DNA of 64,000 bases from Natronorubrum thiooxidans (lineage in GTDB: Archaea > Halobacteriota > Halobacteria > Halobacteriales > Natrialbaceae), in assembly GCF_900156475.1 (NCBI RefSeq), contig NZ_FTNR01000010.1:86790-150789 (forward strand), read 5' to 3'. Every line of letters begins with the position of its first letter. Positions within the stretch are counted from its first letter, which is position 1. Positions 17,095-25,778 of the stretch are shown here, one piece after another. The notes below the pieces were generated by a model. It saw only the letters and a program-made list of their open reading frames with translations, was not told where the DNA came from and searched no databases. Both the position numbers and the translations under genes were made by a program.

Positions 17095-17751
17095 CTACTC
17101 CGTTGTCAGCTCCCAGCCGCGTTCGGTCCGCCGAACCATCCCCTCGTCGGCCAGTGACTCGAGGAGGCCAGCGACGACCTCGCGGGGAGCCTCGACGTCC
17201 TGACTGAGCTCGCCGACCGATTTCGGCTCCGTTCGGATGCTCGCCAGTACGTCGGCGTAGATTCGACTTTCGGGGCCGGTCCCGGCGGTTTCGGAAATCT
17301 GGTCGAGCACGTCACAGAGGCGGCCCTGCACCCACCGCTGGGCCAGCGAGAGTTCGTTCTCGAGTTGCTCTAAGTCCTCGAGTGCGCGCAACAGGTCGTC
17401 GAGGCCCTCCGTCTCGTCGGAAAAGACGTCGAGTGTGAGGTGTCGACAGGACGTGATATCGAGGCTGTTGTTCGCCGGATAGGCACTTTTGCTCGCAAAG
17501 CCGTACGGCGAGACGTTGACCTCGAGACGGACGTGACGGGCGATATGAAAGTACTTCCGCCGCTGGTCGTCGACCCGGCTCTCGATCAAGCCGGCGTCCT
17601 CGAGTTTTCGGAGGTGTTCGATGACTGCTTTGGGACTCACGCCGAGATAGTCGGATATCTCCGTGACATAGCAGGGTTTGCGGGCGAGAAGCCGGAGAAT
17701 ACGCCTCCGGTTTTCGTTTCCCAACAAATCCAGCAGTTCGGCGGAGTCCAT
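17095..17751 (-). CDS. ArsR-like winged-helix transcription regulator
   Basis: A 218-aa regulator. Residues 1-70 form an ArsR-type winged helix: LLDLLGNENRRRILRLLARK, then YVTEISDYLGVSPKAVIEHL (recognition helix), then RVDDQRRKYFHI. A helical middle (about 110-145) could dimerise, and the C-terminal 60 residues look like a second winged helix (SVGELSQDVEAPREVVAGLL). The ATG at 17751 is preferred to the frame start at 17814. It lies directly downstream of, and co-directional with, the secreted-protein gene at 17848-18669. The ligand is unknown. Confidence 0.85.
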   Translation of the reverse strand: MDSAELLDLLGNENRRRILRLLARKPCYVTEISDYLGVSPKAVIEHLRKLEDAGLIESRVDDQRRKYFHIARHVRLEVNVSPYGFASKSAYPANNSLDITSCRHLTLDVFSDETEGLDDLLRALEDLEQLENELSLAQRWVQGRLCDVLDQISETAGTGPESRIYADVLASIRTEPKSVGELSQDVEAPREVVAGLLESLADEGMVRRTERGWELTTE

Positions 17752-17847
17752 CACGCGACGGTTGGGGGTCACCGCTGAAAAGCGTGTCTGCTCGCCACTG
17801 ACACTGGCGTCCAATGCAGGGTCGAGAGCGTCTCACACTGGCAGTCG

Positions 17848-18669
17848 TTATCGTTCCCTGTCCGACTCGGCATCGGCTTCTGTACCGGGACTCGAGGGCG
17901 TTTCCGGGTCGTTCTTCGGCCGCTCACTGTCAGCTTCCGATCTGGCGTTCGATCCGGTCTCTGGAGTGGCCGCCGCTGATCCAGGCTCGGCTCCAGTGTC
18001 GGCAGCCGACTCGGTCTCTGGAGTGTCTGCCGGTGATCCGGGCTCGGCCCCGCTATTGGTAGTCGACTCGGTACCGGGAGTGTCCGCTGGCGGTCCGGAA
18101 CTGTCGGCCGACCCACCGCCCGGTGTCCCCTCGGGGCCAGCGAGTCCGCGTGCGATTTCGGCCACTTCGGGTCCGGTCAGTTCAGCGGCGTTCGACTGCA
18201 GTGTGGCGACCCGATCGCTAACACCGGCGTCGGCAGCTCGCGGCTCGAGCTGTCCCGCTGCTCGATCGAGCGACCGGATTTCGACGGTGAGCCGCGTCAT
18301 CCGTGCCTGATATTCTCCCTGGTTAAGCTCGTCTTTCCGATCGCGAAGCTGTTCGCGTTCGGCCTCGAGAGCCTCGAGTCGGTTCTCGAGGGTGGCCGTT
18401 CGATCGCGGACGAGCGTCGTCCGACTGTCGTTGTCGGCGGCATCGTACTTCGCCTCGAACATCCCATCGTCGACTGCGTGTTCGGTCTCGGCGGCACTGG
18501 ATTGCATGAACATCGACACGGAGGTGTTCGCCTCCGGATCGGTGGCTTCGGTATCAGTTGTCGTGTCAGCTGTGAGCGCTCCGACGACGGCACCGCTTGC
18601 AACGGGGGCGATCGTCAGCCCAACGGTGGCGACCAACACGAGGAGCGCGACCGACCGGGTGGTGGTCAT
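17848..18669 (-). CDS. Secreted coiled-coil protein with Pro/Thr/Glu repeats
   Basis: A 273-aa protein with a signal peptide (SVALLVLVATVGLTIAPVAS, cleavage near residue 27). A helical coiled-coil region follows (about 85-150, ENRLEALEAEREQLRDRKDE), then a low-complexity tail. The tail holds about three imperfect 19-residue repeats built on PADTPETES-x(4)-GAEPGS (about residues 190-245). The organisation resembles haloarchaeal DUF7096-type surface proteins. A TATA-like TTTTTAGTATG lies about 30 nt before the start. Function unknown; probably cell-surface. Confidence 0.75.
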   Translation of the reverse strand: MTTTRSVALLVLVATVGLTIAPVASGAVVGALTADTTTDTEATDPEANTSVSMFMQSSAAETEHAVDDGMFEAKYDAADNDSRTTLVRDRTATLENRLEALEAEREQLRDRKDELNQGEYQARMTRLTVEIRSLDRAAGQLEPRAADAGVSDRVATLQSNAAELTGPEVAEIARGLAGPEGTPGGGSADSSGPPADTPGTESTTNSGAEPGSPADTPETESAADTGAEPGSAAATPETGSNARSEADSERPKNDPETPSSPGTEADAESDRER

Positions 18670-18926
18670 TACCGAGTTGTGCGTTCGAACATACTAAAAA
18701 GACAGACCTTCGTTCGAACCGTTCAATCGGTCTATGACCGGTGGACATTCGTTCCCAGCGTTTACAACGGTTGTAGTCGCCGTTACTGTGACCGCACGGT
18801 AGTTCGTGTGCTTTCACAGAATTGCGAGGGGGTTGACGTCGCACACTGTCTTTCTTCCCTGATTGTCCTCCGACTTAACTCTATTCGACAATAGTTATCC
18901 CTCGCCGACCCTTGGTACTAGCTACC

Positions 18927-19304
18927 ATGTTCGAGGTGTTTTCACGCAGCTACTATCTCGGACGACTCTACGTGACCCCGACCGACGCGGATCACGCCCT
19001 CATGGACAGCGAACAACACGAGCGGATCAACGAGGAACTCTATGCACGCGGTGACGGCATCGAACGCCTCGACACGCCACTCGTGATGAAACTCGAGTCC
19101 CAGCACTTCTCGGTCCACGGCGACGACGCCGTCCCGACGAACACACTCGCAGTCCCCGAGTCGTTGCTCGAGGGCACCGACGTTCGAAACCCGCCCTCGC
19201 TTCGCGAGGTGTTGCTCGCCCGGCGCGAACGCGCCCAGCAGTTGCTCGCGTTCACCGGCGAGTGGTCGGCACCCGGAATCGACTCGTCGGACGCCGGAAC
19301 CTAG
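18927..19304 (+). CDS. DUF5802 family protein
   Basis: A 125-aa soluble protein beginning MFEVFSRSYYLGRLYVTP, matching the haloarchaeal DUF5802 family as I recall it. The middle has TPLVMKLESQHFSVHGDD and the end is Arg-rich. ATG 18927 is preferred over one five codons upstream. Function unknown. It is co-directional with the Vms1-like gene, 29 nt ahead. Confidence 0.75.
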   Translation: MFEVFSRSYYLGRLYVTPTDADHALMDSEQHERINEELYARGDGIERLDTPLVMKLESQHFSVHGDDAVPTNTLAVPESLLEGTDVRNPPSLREVLLARRERAQQLLAFTGEWSAPGIDSSDAGT

Positions 19305-19333
19305 AAGTATTTTCGCTTCGCCTGTTCGGTCAG

Positions 19334-20272
19334 ATGCTCGATGAGTTGCTCGGCCGCGCCTCACTGAAAGCGCGCATCGACGAACTCGAGGCAGAAAACG
19401 AGCGCCTGCAAAAGCGCTACGAGGCTGAATCCGACCGCCGCGCAGACGCTGCCACGGCCAGACAGGAGGTCGAAGCGGAGGTGAACCGGCTCGAGGACCG
19501 TATCGCCCAGCTCGAGGGCGAACTCGAGCGGATGGACGACCAAGAGAGTGGCTTCGAGGTGCGCCGCCGCGAACAGCTTCGTGGCAGCCGACTCGCCGAG
19601 GTAATCGATCGGCTGACGTCGGTCCGAACGGGTCCCGAAGGCGCATTGACGGCGATCGTCGGCGGTGACGGCCTTGCCGGGCTTCGCGGCGAGATTACCG
19701 ACGACCTCGAGAACGTCCTCGGCGAGCGAGCCGCGCTCGTCGACGATGCTGCCCCCTGCGTGGTGTGTGCCGACGATACTGGTCTCATCAGCGTCACGCT
19801 CGAGCCGCCAGTGATCCCCGACCGCAACCCACGGGCTAGCTGGGCGGATCGGTTCGCTATCGACCGCGAGTGGGCCCTCCCGACCGGCCGCTACGCGCTC
19901 GCGCTCGTGCGAGCGGATCTATTCGCACTCGGAATCTACGACGGCGACGAGCGCGTCGACTACCGCGGGTTCGACAGTGACGTCAAGGGCAGCCACTCGA
20001 AAGGCGGCTTCTCGCAGGCCCGGTTCGAACGCATCCGCGACGACCAGATCGACGACCATCTCGAGCGCTGTGCGGACGCGCTCACAGAACGCGTCCCCGA
20101 CGACGTCGAGCGCCTGTTCGTCGTCGGCCAGCGCGGCGTCGTCGATACGCTCGTCGATGACGCCGGCCTCGAGCCAGCGGGCACTGCGGCCGTCGACGCG
20201 ACCGGCGACCCGAAACCGGCGCTCGAGGACGCCCACCGAGCGTTCTGGACGACGGAACTGCGGGTGCTCTGA
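19334..20272 (+). CDS. Vms1/Ankzf1-like peptidyl-tRNA hydrolase (archaeal release-factor fold)
   Basis: A 312-aa protein. Residues 8-90 form a strong coiled coil (KARIDELEAENERLQKRYEA). From about 95 the domain resembles the archaeal Vms1-like release-factor (VLRF1) family, with RFAIDREWALPTGRYALALV, DVKGSHSKGGFSQARFERIR and LFVVGQRGVVDTLVDDAGL. Eukaryotic Vms1 frees stalled nascent chains from 60S ribosome-bound tRNA during ribosome quality control; a parallel role is inferred. The SKGGFSQARFERIR block is the shared eRF1-like central motif. Confidence 0.8.
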   Translation: MLDELLGRASLKARIDELEAENERLQKRYEAESDRRADAATARQEVEAEVNRLEDRIAQLEGELERMDDQESGFEVRRREQLRGSRLAEVIDRLTSVRTGPEGALTAIVGGDGLAGLRGEITDDLENVLGERAALVDDAAPCVVCADDTGLISVTLEPPVIPDRNPRASWADRFAIDREWALPTGRYALALVRADLFALGIYDGDERVDYRGFDSDVKGSHSKGGFSQARFERIRDDQIDDHLERCADALTERVPDDVERLFVVGQRGVVDTLVDDAGLEPAGTAAVDATGDPKPALEDAHRAFWTTELRVL

Positions 20273-20356
20273 TATGGGGACGTCGCTGGCTGGTATTCTC
20301 TTGCGACCGTCGGGTCCAGTATTTATCGTTAAATAGGCCGTCGACAATGCTCGAGT

Positions 20357-21373
20357 ATGCGCGTTGCAATTCTCGCACACGAGAAGTTCCCTGACCGGGC
20401 CAAAACCGCACTCGGTGTCCTCCGATACGCCGACTACGACGCTGTCGCCGTCCTCGACCGCGAGACGGCAGGCCAGCGCGTCAACGACTTCGTCTCGGAC
20501 GTTCAAGACGCTCCGATCTACGAATCGATGGCCGACCTCGAGGCCGACGCGGTCGACGCCCTGCTGATCGGTATCGCGCCGATCGGGGGCGGCTTCGAGG
20601 AAAGCTGGCGCGAGGACGTCCGGACGGCCCTCGAAGGTGGCTGTGACATCATCTCCGGGCTGCACTACTTCCTCGCCGAGGACGAGGAATTTACCCAACT
20701 CGCCGCCGAGAACGACTGTGAGCTTCGAGACGTCCGAAAACCGAGCGACGACCTTACGGTCAGTCAGGGGATCGCCGACGAGGTCGACGCCGAGGTCATC
20801 CTTACCGTCGGCACCGACTGCTCGGTCGGCAAGATGACCGTCTCGATGGAACTCGCCCGCGACGCCCGCGAGGCCGGCTACGACGCCGCCGTGATCCCCA
20901 CCGGTCAGACGGGAATCATGATCGAGGGCTGGGGCAACCCGATCGACCGGGTCGTCAGCGACTTCACCGCAGGAGCCGTCGAGGAGATGATCCTCGAGAA
21001 AGGCGACGAACACGACTACCTTTTCGTCGAAGGGCAGGGCAGCATCGTCCACCCCGCCTACTCCGCCGTGACCTGTGGCATCCTCCACGGCTCGATGGCG
21101 GACAAACTCGTGCTCTGTCACGACGCCGGCCGCGAGGCGATCCACGGCTACGAGTCGTTCTCGCTGCCCGATCTGCCGACGTACGTCGACCTCTACGAGA
21201 ACCTCGCCGCGCCCGTCGCCGGCAGCGAAATCGTCGCCGGCGCGCTCAATACGTCCAACCTCGAGGACGACGAGGCCCGCGAGGCGGTCGACGCGTACGC
21301 CGACGCGATCGACGTCCCCGCGACGGACGTCGTTCGGTTCGACAGCGAGACGGTCCTCGACGCGCTGCTATGA
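20357..21373 (+). CDS. dgcN: DUF1611 protein, D-glutamate N-acetyltransferase DgcN-like
   Basis: A 338-aa protein with an N-terminal Rossmann-like part (ALLIGIAPIGGGFEESWRED) and a P-loop-like C-terminal half (ILTVGTDCSVGKMTVSMEL, about residues 151-169; VEGQGSIVHPAYSAVTCGIL). DUF1611 proteins paired with an enolase-superfamily epimerase were described as DgcN/DgcA, which convert D-glutamate via N-acetyl-D-glutamate to the L form in marine bacteria and haloarchaea. The stop overlaps the next gene's ATG by 4 nt (ATGA). Function is taken from that pairing. Confidence 0.8.
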   Translation: MRVAILAHEKFPDRAKTALGVLRYADYDAVAVLDRETAGQRVNDFVSDVQDAPIYESMADLEADAVDALLIGIAPIGGGFEESWREDVRTALEGGCDIISGLHYFLAEDEEFTQLAAENDCELRDVRKPSDDLTVSQGIADEVDAEVILTVGTDCSVGKMTVSMELARDAREAGYDAAVIPTGQTGIMIEGWGNPIDRVVSDFTAGAVEEMILEKGDEHDYLFVEGQGSIVHPAYSAVTCGILHGSMADKLVLCHDAGREAIHGYESFSLPDLPTYVDLYENLAAPVAGSEIVAGALNTSNLEDDEAREAVDAYADAIDVPATDVVRFDSETVLDALL

Positions 21374-22410
21374 GCCTCGAGACATCGTTCGAACGGCGCT
21401 CGTTGCCACTCGAGTACCCGTTTACGATCGCGCGCGGGACCGAGACCGAATCCGAGGTCGTCACGGTCCACATCGAAGACGAGGACGGACGGGTCGGCAT
21501 CGGCGGCGCGGGTCCGTCGCCCCACTACGGCGATACCGTCGCCACCGTCGAGGCCGTCCTGCCGGATCTGCTCGCCGTCGTCGAGGAAATCGACGACCCG
21601 CACAACCTCGCGCGGATCGAACGCCGCATGCGCGAGACGGTCGAGCGCAACCCGGCCGCCAGAACCGCGGTCAGCATCGCCTGTCACGACCTCGCGGCGA
21701 AACGCCTTGAGGTACCGCTCTATCAGTACTGGGGGCTCGACCCCGCCGACACGCTCGAGACTTCCTACACCATCGGGATCGACGATACGGAGTCGATGCG
21801 CGAGAAGACGGAGACGGCACTCGAGCGCGGCTACGGCCGCCTGAAGGTCAAACTCGGCACGGATCGAGATATCGAGATCATCCGCACGATCCGGTCGGTC
21901 GCCCCCGACGTCGACCTCTTCGTCGACGCCAACGAGGCCTGGACGCCGCGTGAGGCGGTCCGGAAGATCGAGCGCCTGACCGAGTTCGACCTCGAGTTCG
22001 TCGAACAGCCTGTACCCGCCGAGAACCGCGAGGGACTGCGATTCGTCTACGAGCGCTCGACGCTGCCGATCGCCGCCGACGAGTCCTGTATCACGCTCGA
22101 GGACATCCCACAGATCGCGGATCGGTGTGACATCGCGAACCTGAAACTGATGAAGTGTGGCGGGCTCCGGGAGGCCAAACGGATGATCCATACTGCCCGT
22201 GCTCACGGCCTCGAGGTCATGTGTGGCTGTATGACCGAGTCCAACGCCTCTATTGCGGCGGCTGCCCACCTCGCGCCGCTGCTCGACTACGCCGACCTCG
22301 ACGGCTCGCTGTTGCTTGCCGACGACCCCTACGACGGCGTCCCGATGCCCGACGGTCGGATCGACCTCGCGGACCTTGAGCGACCGGGAACCGGCGCAGT
22401 CCTCGAGTAG
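21370..22410 (+). CDS. dgcA: Enolase-superfamily epimerase, N-acetyl-D-glutamate racemase DgcA-like
   Basis: A 346-aa muconate/dipeptide-epimerase-type barrel enzyme. Catalytic features are visible: the KxK motif in GRLKVKLGTD, metal ligands in LFVDANEAW, FVEQPVP and IAADES, and the opposite-face lysine in NLKLMKCGGLREA. Such enzymes racemise acyl-amino acids or L-Ala-D/L-Glu. Its coupling to the DUF1611 gene supports the D-glutamate catabolic role; dipeptide epimerase is the alternative. Confidence 0.85.
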   Translation: MSLETSFERRSLPLEYPFTIARGTETESEVVTVHIEDEDGRVGIGGAGPSPHYGDTVATVEAVLPDLLAVVEEIDDPHNLARIERRMRETVERNPAARTAVSIACHDLAAKRLEVPLYQYWGLDPADTLETSYTIGIDDTESMREKTETALERGYGRLKVKLGTDRDIEIIRTIRSVAPDVDLFVDANEAWTPREAVRKIERLTEFDLEFVEQPVPAENREGLRFVYERSTLPIAADESCITLEDIPQIADRCDIANLKLMKCGGLREAKRMIHTARAHGLEVMCGCMTESNASIAAAAHLAPLLDYADLDGSLLLADDPYDGVPMPDGRIDLADLERPGTGAVLE

Positions 22411-22481
22411 TCGCGCAACTGGACAGTCACGATACCCACCAGCAGGGGTTTATGCGAGTCGTTGGTGTGGACAGTGGTCGT

Positions 22482-23339
22482 ATGGACGACAGTAACGACC
22501 ATCGATACGTGTCGCGTCGGTCTCTCTTGCGGGCCTCGGCGGGGGCGGCCACTATTACAGCAGTCGGAACGGGACAGGCGAGCGCGGAGGGAAGCGTCTC
22601 GCCCAGCTGGTTCGACAGTCGCTGTCCCGACGCGACGCACGAGCCGAGCATGGGCCACTGTGTGGACGGGGGGATGGAGGGCTGTATGGACGACCACCCG
22701 GCGACGGTCGAACTGCGGGCGGCGGTCCGGGACACGCTCGAGGAGCAGTATCCAGATGCGGGCGCGCTGGTAGACGCGGGCTACAAGCCGTACTTCGACA
22801 CGCTCGACCGGGATGCCGACGGCTGGTCACACTGGATCAACCCGGAGTACGTCGGCGACGAGTCGGTCGTCGACCCCGAACGACCTGAATCCGTGCTCGT
22901 CGACAACGAGACGTGGCGCTCGATCGGTGTCATGTTCATCGCGACGGAAAACGGCGAGCCGATCGAGCCGCCGGCCGTCTACGGCGAAACGGGCTCCGAG
23001 GACCGGTGTTCGCCCTGGCACTACCACGCCGGCCTCCCCGGCCGATTCGCGTGGTGGTACTACCGGCAGGCCTACGAACGTGATTTCGAAGACGGCAACG
23101 TGACACTGCCCTGCCGGACACCGTGCATGCTGCACGTCTGGACCGGCGACCACCCCGAGGGCGTCTACGCCCACGACGGCCCACCGCGGGAGTACCGGGA
23201 TCAGGAGCCTGCCGACGATCCCGGCTTCGAAACCGGTGCTAAACCCGGCACCGACACCCTCGACTGGGACTCCCTTCCGAGCGATCTCGTTCCCGAGCAG
23301 CGCCCGGACGAGCTTGCAGCGCTGGTGCCCGGACTGTAG
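22482..23339 (+). CDS. Tat-exported protein of unknown function
   Basis: A 285-aa protein with a twin-arginine signal (SRRSLLRASAGAATITAVGT, about residues 11-30). The mature part is Cys-, Trp- and Tyr-rich (CVDGGMEGCMDDHPATV, CSPWHYHAGLPGRFAWWYYR, CMLHVWTGDHPEGVYAHDGP). The conserved-looking His/Cys clusters suggest a metal site or disulfides. I know no function. ATG 22482 places the Tat motif at the N-terminus; a TATA-like GGTTTATG lies about 35 nt upstream. Folded export fits the Tat preference of haloarchaea. Confidence 0.75.
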   Translation: MDDSNDHRYVSRRSLLRASAGAATITAVGTGQASAEGSVSPSWFDSRCPDATHEPSMGHCVDGGMEGCMDDHPATVELRAAVRDTLEEQYPDAGALVDAGYKPYFDTLDRDADGWSHWINPEYVGDESVVDPERPESVLVDNETWRSIGVMFIATENGEPIEPPAVYGETGSEDRCSPWHYHAGLPGRFAWWYYRQAYERDFEDGNVTLPCRTPCMLHVWTGDHPEGVYAHDGPPREYRDQEPADDPGFETGAKPGTDTLDWDSLPSDLVPEQRPDELAALVPGL

Positions 23340-23359
23340 CACAGGATTGTTCTCGAGTC

Positions 23360-23857
23360 TCACGCCTCGTCCACGAGCCAGCCCCACGCCTCGAGTGCGC
23401 GCTCGATCTGATCGACGGCCGCCTCAGGGTCGCAGTCGTCGGTACCGACCTCGAGTGCAGCGTCGGGCTCGTCGAACTCGCGGGAGACGACGTGGACACC
23501 CTGCTCGTCGATCGGGTCGGCGCGGGTCCGATTGCGCTCGAGGCAGGTCTCGAGGCTCGCCGTGACGTGGACAAACCGGACGTCCTCGAGGGTGTCAAAC
23601 TGGGTCTGCCATCGGCGCTTGTAGAAGGTGCCGTCGACGAGAGTGAGCACGTCTTCGGGATCTTCGCGCGCCCGTTCGTACAGTTGTTCGTAGGTCCGCC
23701 TCGAGAACGCGTCGGAGTGATAGAGCCGAACAAGTTCGCCACGGGCCTCGAGTCGCTCGGCGAGCGTCGTGGCGATCGTGGTCTTGCCCGCACCGGGTGG
23801 CCCGCAGATGACGAGGATCACGCGCCGATCACGACTGTCGGTAGGGGCCCGAGGCAA
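23360..23857 (-). CDS. Small P-loop kinase (AAA_33-type)
   Basis: A 165-aa nucleotide kinase-like protein with Walker A GPPGAGKTTIATTLAERL (about residues 19-36), VDGTFYKRRWQ in the position of a Walker B-like strand, and VHVTASLETCLERNRTR, typical of the zeta-toxin/APS-kinase/tRNA-kinase group. It could phosphorylate a small molecule or tRNA-bound residue; the substrate cannot be named. It converges on the gene before it (gap 20 nt). Confidence 0.75.
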   Translation of the reverse strand: MPRAPTDSRDRRVILVICGPPGAGKTTIATTLAERLEARGELVRLYHSDAFSRRTYEQLYERAREDPEDVLTLVDGTFYKRRWQTQFDTLEDVRFVHVTASLETCLERNRTRADPIDEQGVHVVSREFDEPDAALEVGTDDCDPEAAVDQIERALEAWGWLVDEA

Positions 23858-23936
23858 AACAGTCGTCGGATTCGGCGACAGGCTGGGCCGTGCCGGTTCC
23901 CGTACGGATTTGCCTGTCGGGCTCGAGGACTGGCAT

Positions 23937-24281
23937 ATGGGCTACGATACTGCAAGCAAGACCGATCCGGAGTCAGTCGTCCCCGACGAGTTCGGTGGCA
24001 TGTGGTTTCTCAAAGACGAACTCGAGACCGACCACCTCGGTTTCTCGATCCTCGAACTCGAGCCCGGCGGCAAGGGCAAAGCACATGACGAGACCGAGAG
24101 CGGGCAGGAAGAGATCTACTACGTGGTCGCCGGGCTGGTCGACATCGAGGTAGGCGACAGCGACGAGACGGTGACACTCGAGGAAGACGATCTGATCCGA
24201 CTGGATGCCGACGAGCGCCGACAGATAGTCAACCGTGGCGACGAGCACGCGAAACTCGTGTTGGTCGGCGCACCGCTTTAG
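23937..24281 (+). CDS. Cupin-domain protein
   Basis: A 114-aa single cupin. The two cupin motifs are readable: GGKGKAHDETESGQEEIYYV (with one His) and DLIRLDADERRQIVNRGDEH. The first motif lacks the usual second His, so metal binding may be atypical. ATG 23937 is preferred over the long 5' extension that overlaps the kinase gene antisense. Probable small-molecule binding or isomerase role; unassigned. Confidence 0.8.
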   Translation: MGYDTASKTDPESVVPDEFGGMWFLKDELETDHLGFSILELEPGGKGKAHDETESGQEEIYYVVAGLVDIEVGDSDETVTLEEDDLIRLDADERRQIVNRGDEHAKLVLVGAPL

Positions 24282-24287
24282 ACGGCC

Positions 24288-25313
24288 TCAGCCAAGGTCT
24301 TCGTCTCGTTCAGACTCGCGAAGAATAAACGGCCCCATCGCGAGGGTTCGCTTTGCGACGGTCGCGATTCGGAGGATGTACACGATGAAGACGACGAACG
24401 GCGAGAGTCCGACGACGAAGCCGGCGCTGGTTACCCAGACGAGGTTGTCGATGCCGAGTGTCGTGCCGAGAAGGCCGGTGCCGTCGATATACATGATCAT
24501 GAGCCCCATTACAGTCAGCGCGGGCACCGAGATGTACAGCAGTGCCCGCGAGAGGTTGATCAGCTCCCACTGGAAGTACAGCGTCTTGAAATGCTCGCGG
24601 GCCGGTCCGAACAGCTTCAGCGTCTCGATCATGTGATCGAGCTTCTCGTTTGCCTCGTCGGAAAGCGAGCCCTCGTGGTCGGAGCGGATCCGGCGTGCGT
24701 CGTAGATCTTCCGCGAGTAATTGAAGTTGAGCGCGTTCCAGATCACCTCGAACGTTCCGAACTGTGCATCCTCGAGGTCGGCTTTGACGCTTCGGGCGTT
24801 TTCGGTCGTATCCTCGACGTAGTCGGCGATCTTCTGCCGGAGTGCTTCGTCCCGTTCGTCTTCCATGACGGCCTCGAGTTCGGTTGCACGCTCGTGGATG
24901 CCGTCGACGAGTTCATAGAGGAAGCCGGCGGGTTCGGGCGGACTCACATCCTCCTCGATCGTCGCTTCTACGTCCCGCCGGAACTCCATCGCTTTCTTCA
25001 TTCGTTCGCGCTGATCGCCGACCGCGCCGAGCTCCTGTGAGAGCACCAGCTGATTGATCGTAACGACGATCGAGGTGCCGGTGATGATCGCGCCGATAAA
25101 CGCCGAGAAGAGGAACCCAATACTGCCCTGATTGTCGACAATTACGCGCAACGGCGTGACGTCGATCAGACTAAACGCGACCAGGATGACGTACACGACC
25201 GCCAGGATCGCTCCCGTGAACACCCACCGGTTCAGTTGGAGGAGTATCCACAGTCGAGGACCACCGAGTCTCTCCTGACCGTCCGACTCGTCGGTTGACT
25301 CTCCATCGCTCAT
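24288..25313 (-). CDS. Four-helix membrane protein with cytoplasmic coiled-coil domain
   Basis: A 341-aa protein with two N-terminal helices (about 28-50 and 60-85), a long polar helical middle (about 90-250, ERMKKAMEFRRDVEATIEED) and two C-terminal helices (about 265-320). The arrangement recalls bestrophin-like or DUF4239-type membrane proteins, but I cannot assign it. The ATG at 25313 follows a TATA-like TATTTTATT about 33 nt upstream; the upstream extension is rejected. It converges on the cupin gene with a 6-nt gap. Confidence 0.7.
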   Translation of the reverse strand: MSDGESTDESDGQERLGGPRLWILLQLNRWVFTGAILAVVYVILVAFSLIDVTPLRVIVDNQGSIGFLFSAFIGAIITGTSIVVTINQLVLSQELGAVGDQRERMKKAMEFRRDVEATIEEDVSPPEPAGFLYELVDGIHERATELEAVMEDERDEALRQKIADYVEDTTENARSVKADLEDAQFGTFEVIWNALNFNYSRKIYDARRIRSDHEGSLSDEANEKLDHMIETLKLFGPAREHFKTLYFQWELINLSRALLYISVPALTVMGLMIMYIDGTGLLGTTLGIDNLVWVTSAGFVVGLSPFVVFIVYILRIATVAKRTLAMGPFILRESERDEDLG

Positions 25314-25453
25314 CGACTGTGACAGACGATGATGCCCGCGAATAAAATACCTCGGCCGGGAGACGTCGGCCGTTACCCGATCGGCGAGTCCAAGTCGGGT
25401 AATCGGGTTCTGCAGGAAACACGACGCGCACAGAACCGTCGTCGGGACGGCCG

Positions 25454-25686
25454 CTAATCGAGCCACCATTCGATCCGTGCATGGGACACGAGTCGATTGT
25501 GGTCGGCACCGTCGAACGGCTGCCGATCGGCCGACGGATCGGTGAAATCGAAGGCGGCAGTTTCGTCGGCGGAACCGTCGAACCGCTCGGGCGATCGCAC
25601 TGCAACGACCACGGCCGCCACGACGACGGACATCAGTCCGAAGACGGCGAGTTGCAGGTCCAGTACTATAGCAGCGGGCTGTTCAT
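25454..25686 (-). pseudogene. Small membrane protein gene, apparently frameshifted by 2 nt
   Basis: From ATG 25686 the frame gives MNSPLL then TAG. Removing an extra TA in CTATAGTACTGG restores VLDLQLAVFGLMSVVVAAVV and then a 40-residue acidic tail ending ARIEWWLD at the stop 25454, about 76 aa in all. Without repair, only the shorter product from ATG 25633 (59 aa, MSVVVAAVVVAVRSPERF) is translatable, and it would cut the helix. So it is either a real 2-nt disruption, a sequencing error, or an internal start. It diverges from hxlR across a palindromic operator. Confidence 0.55.
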
Positions 25687-25691
25687 ACTTG

Positions 25692-25714
25692 TAACTTCGA
25701 AGCTTCGAAGTAAC
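25692..25714. promoter_or_regulatory. Palindromic operator, probable HxlR-regulator site 1
   Basis: The core ACTTCGAAGCTTCGAAGT (25694-25711) is a perfect 18-nt palindrome, flanked by TA on the left and AAC on the right. It lies 65 nt before the HxlR gene and 6 nt before the ATG of the divergent small membrane gene. A closely related site follows the HxlR gene. Operator function is inferred from symmetry, placement and recurrence. Confidence 0.6.
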
Positions 25715-25778
25715 GGGTTCGAAAACGCGTCTCTCTCGAGGATTCGAGAAAACAATTTAGGGCACTCGAGCTAAAAAG

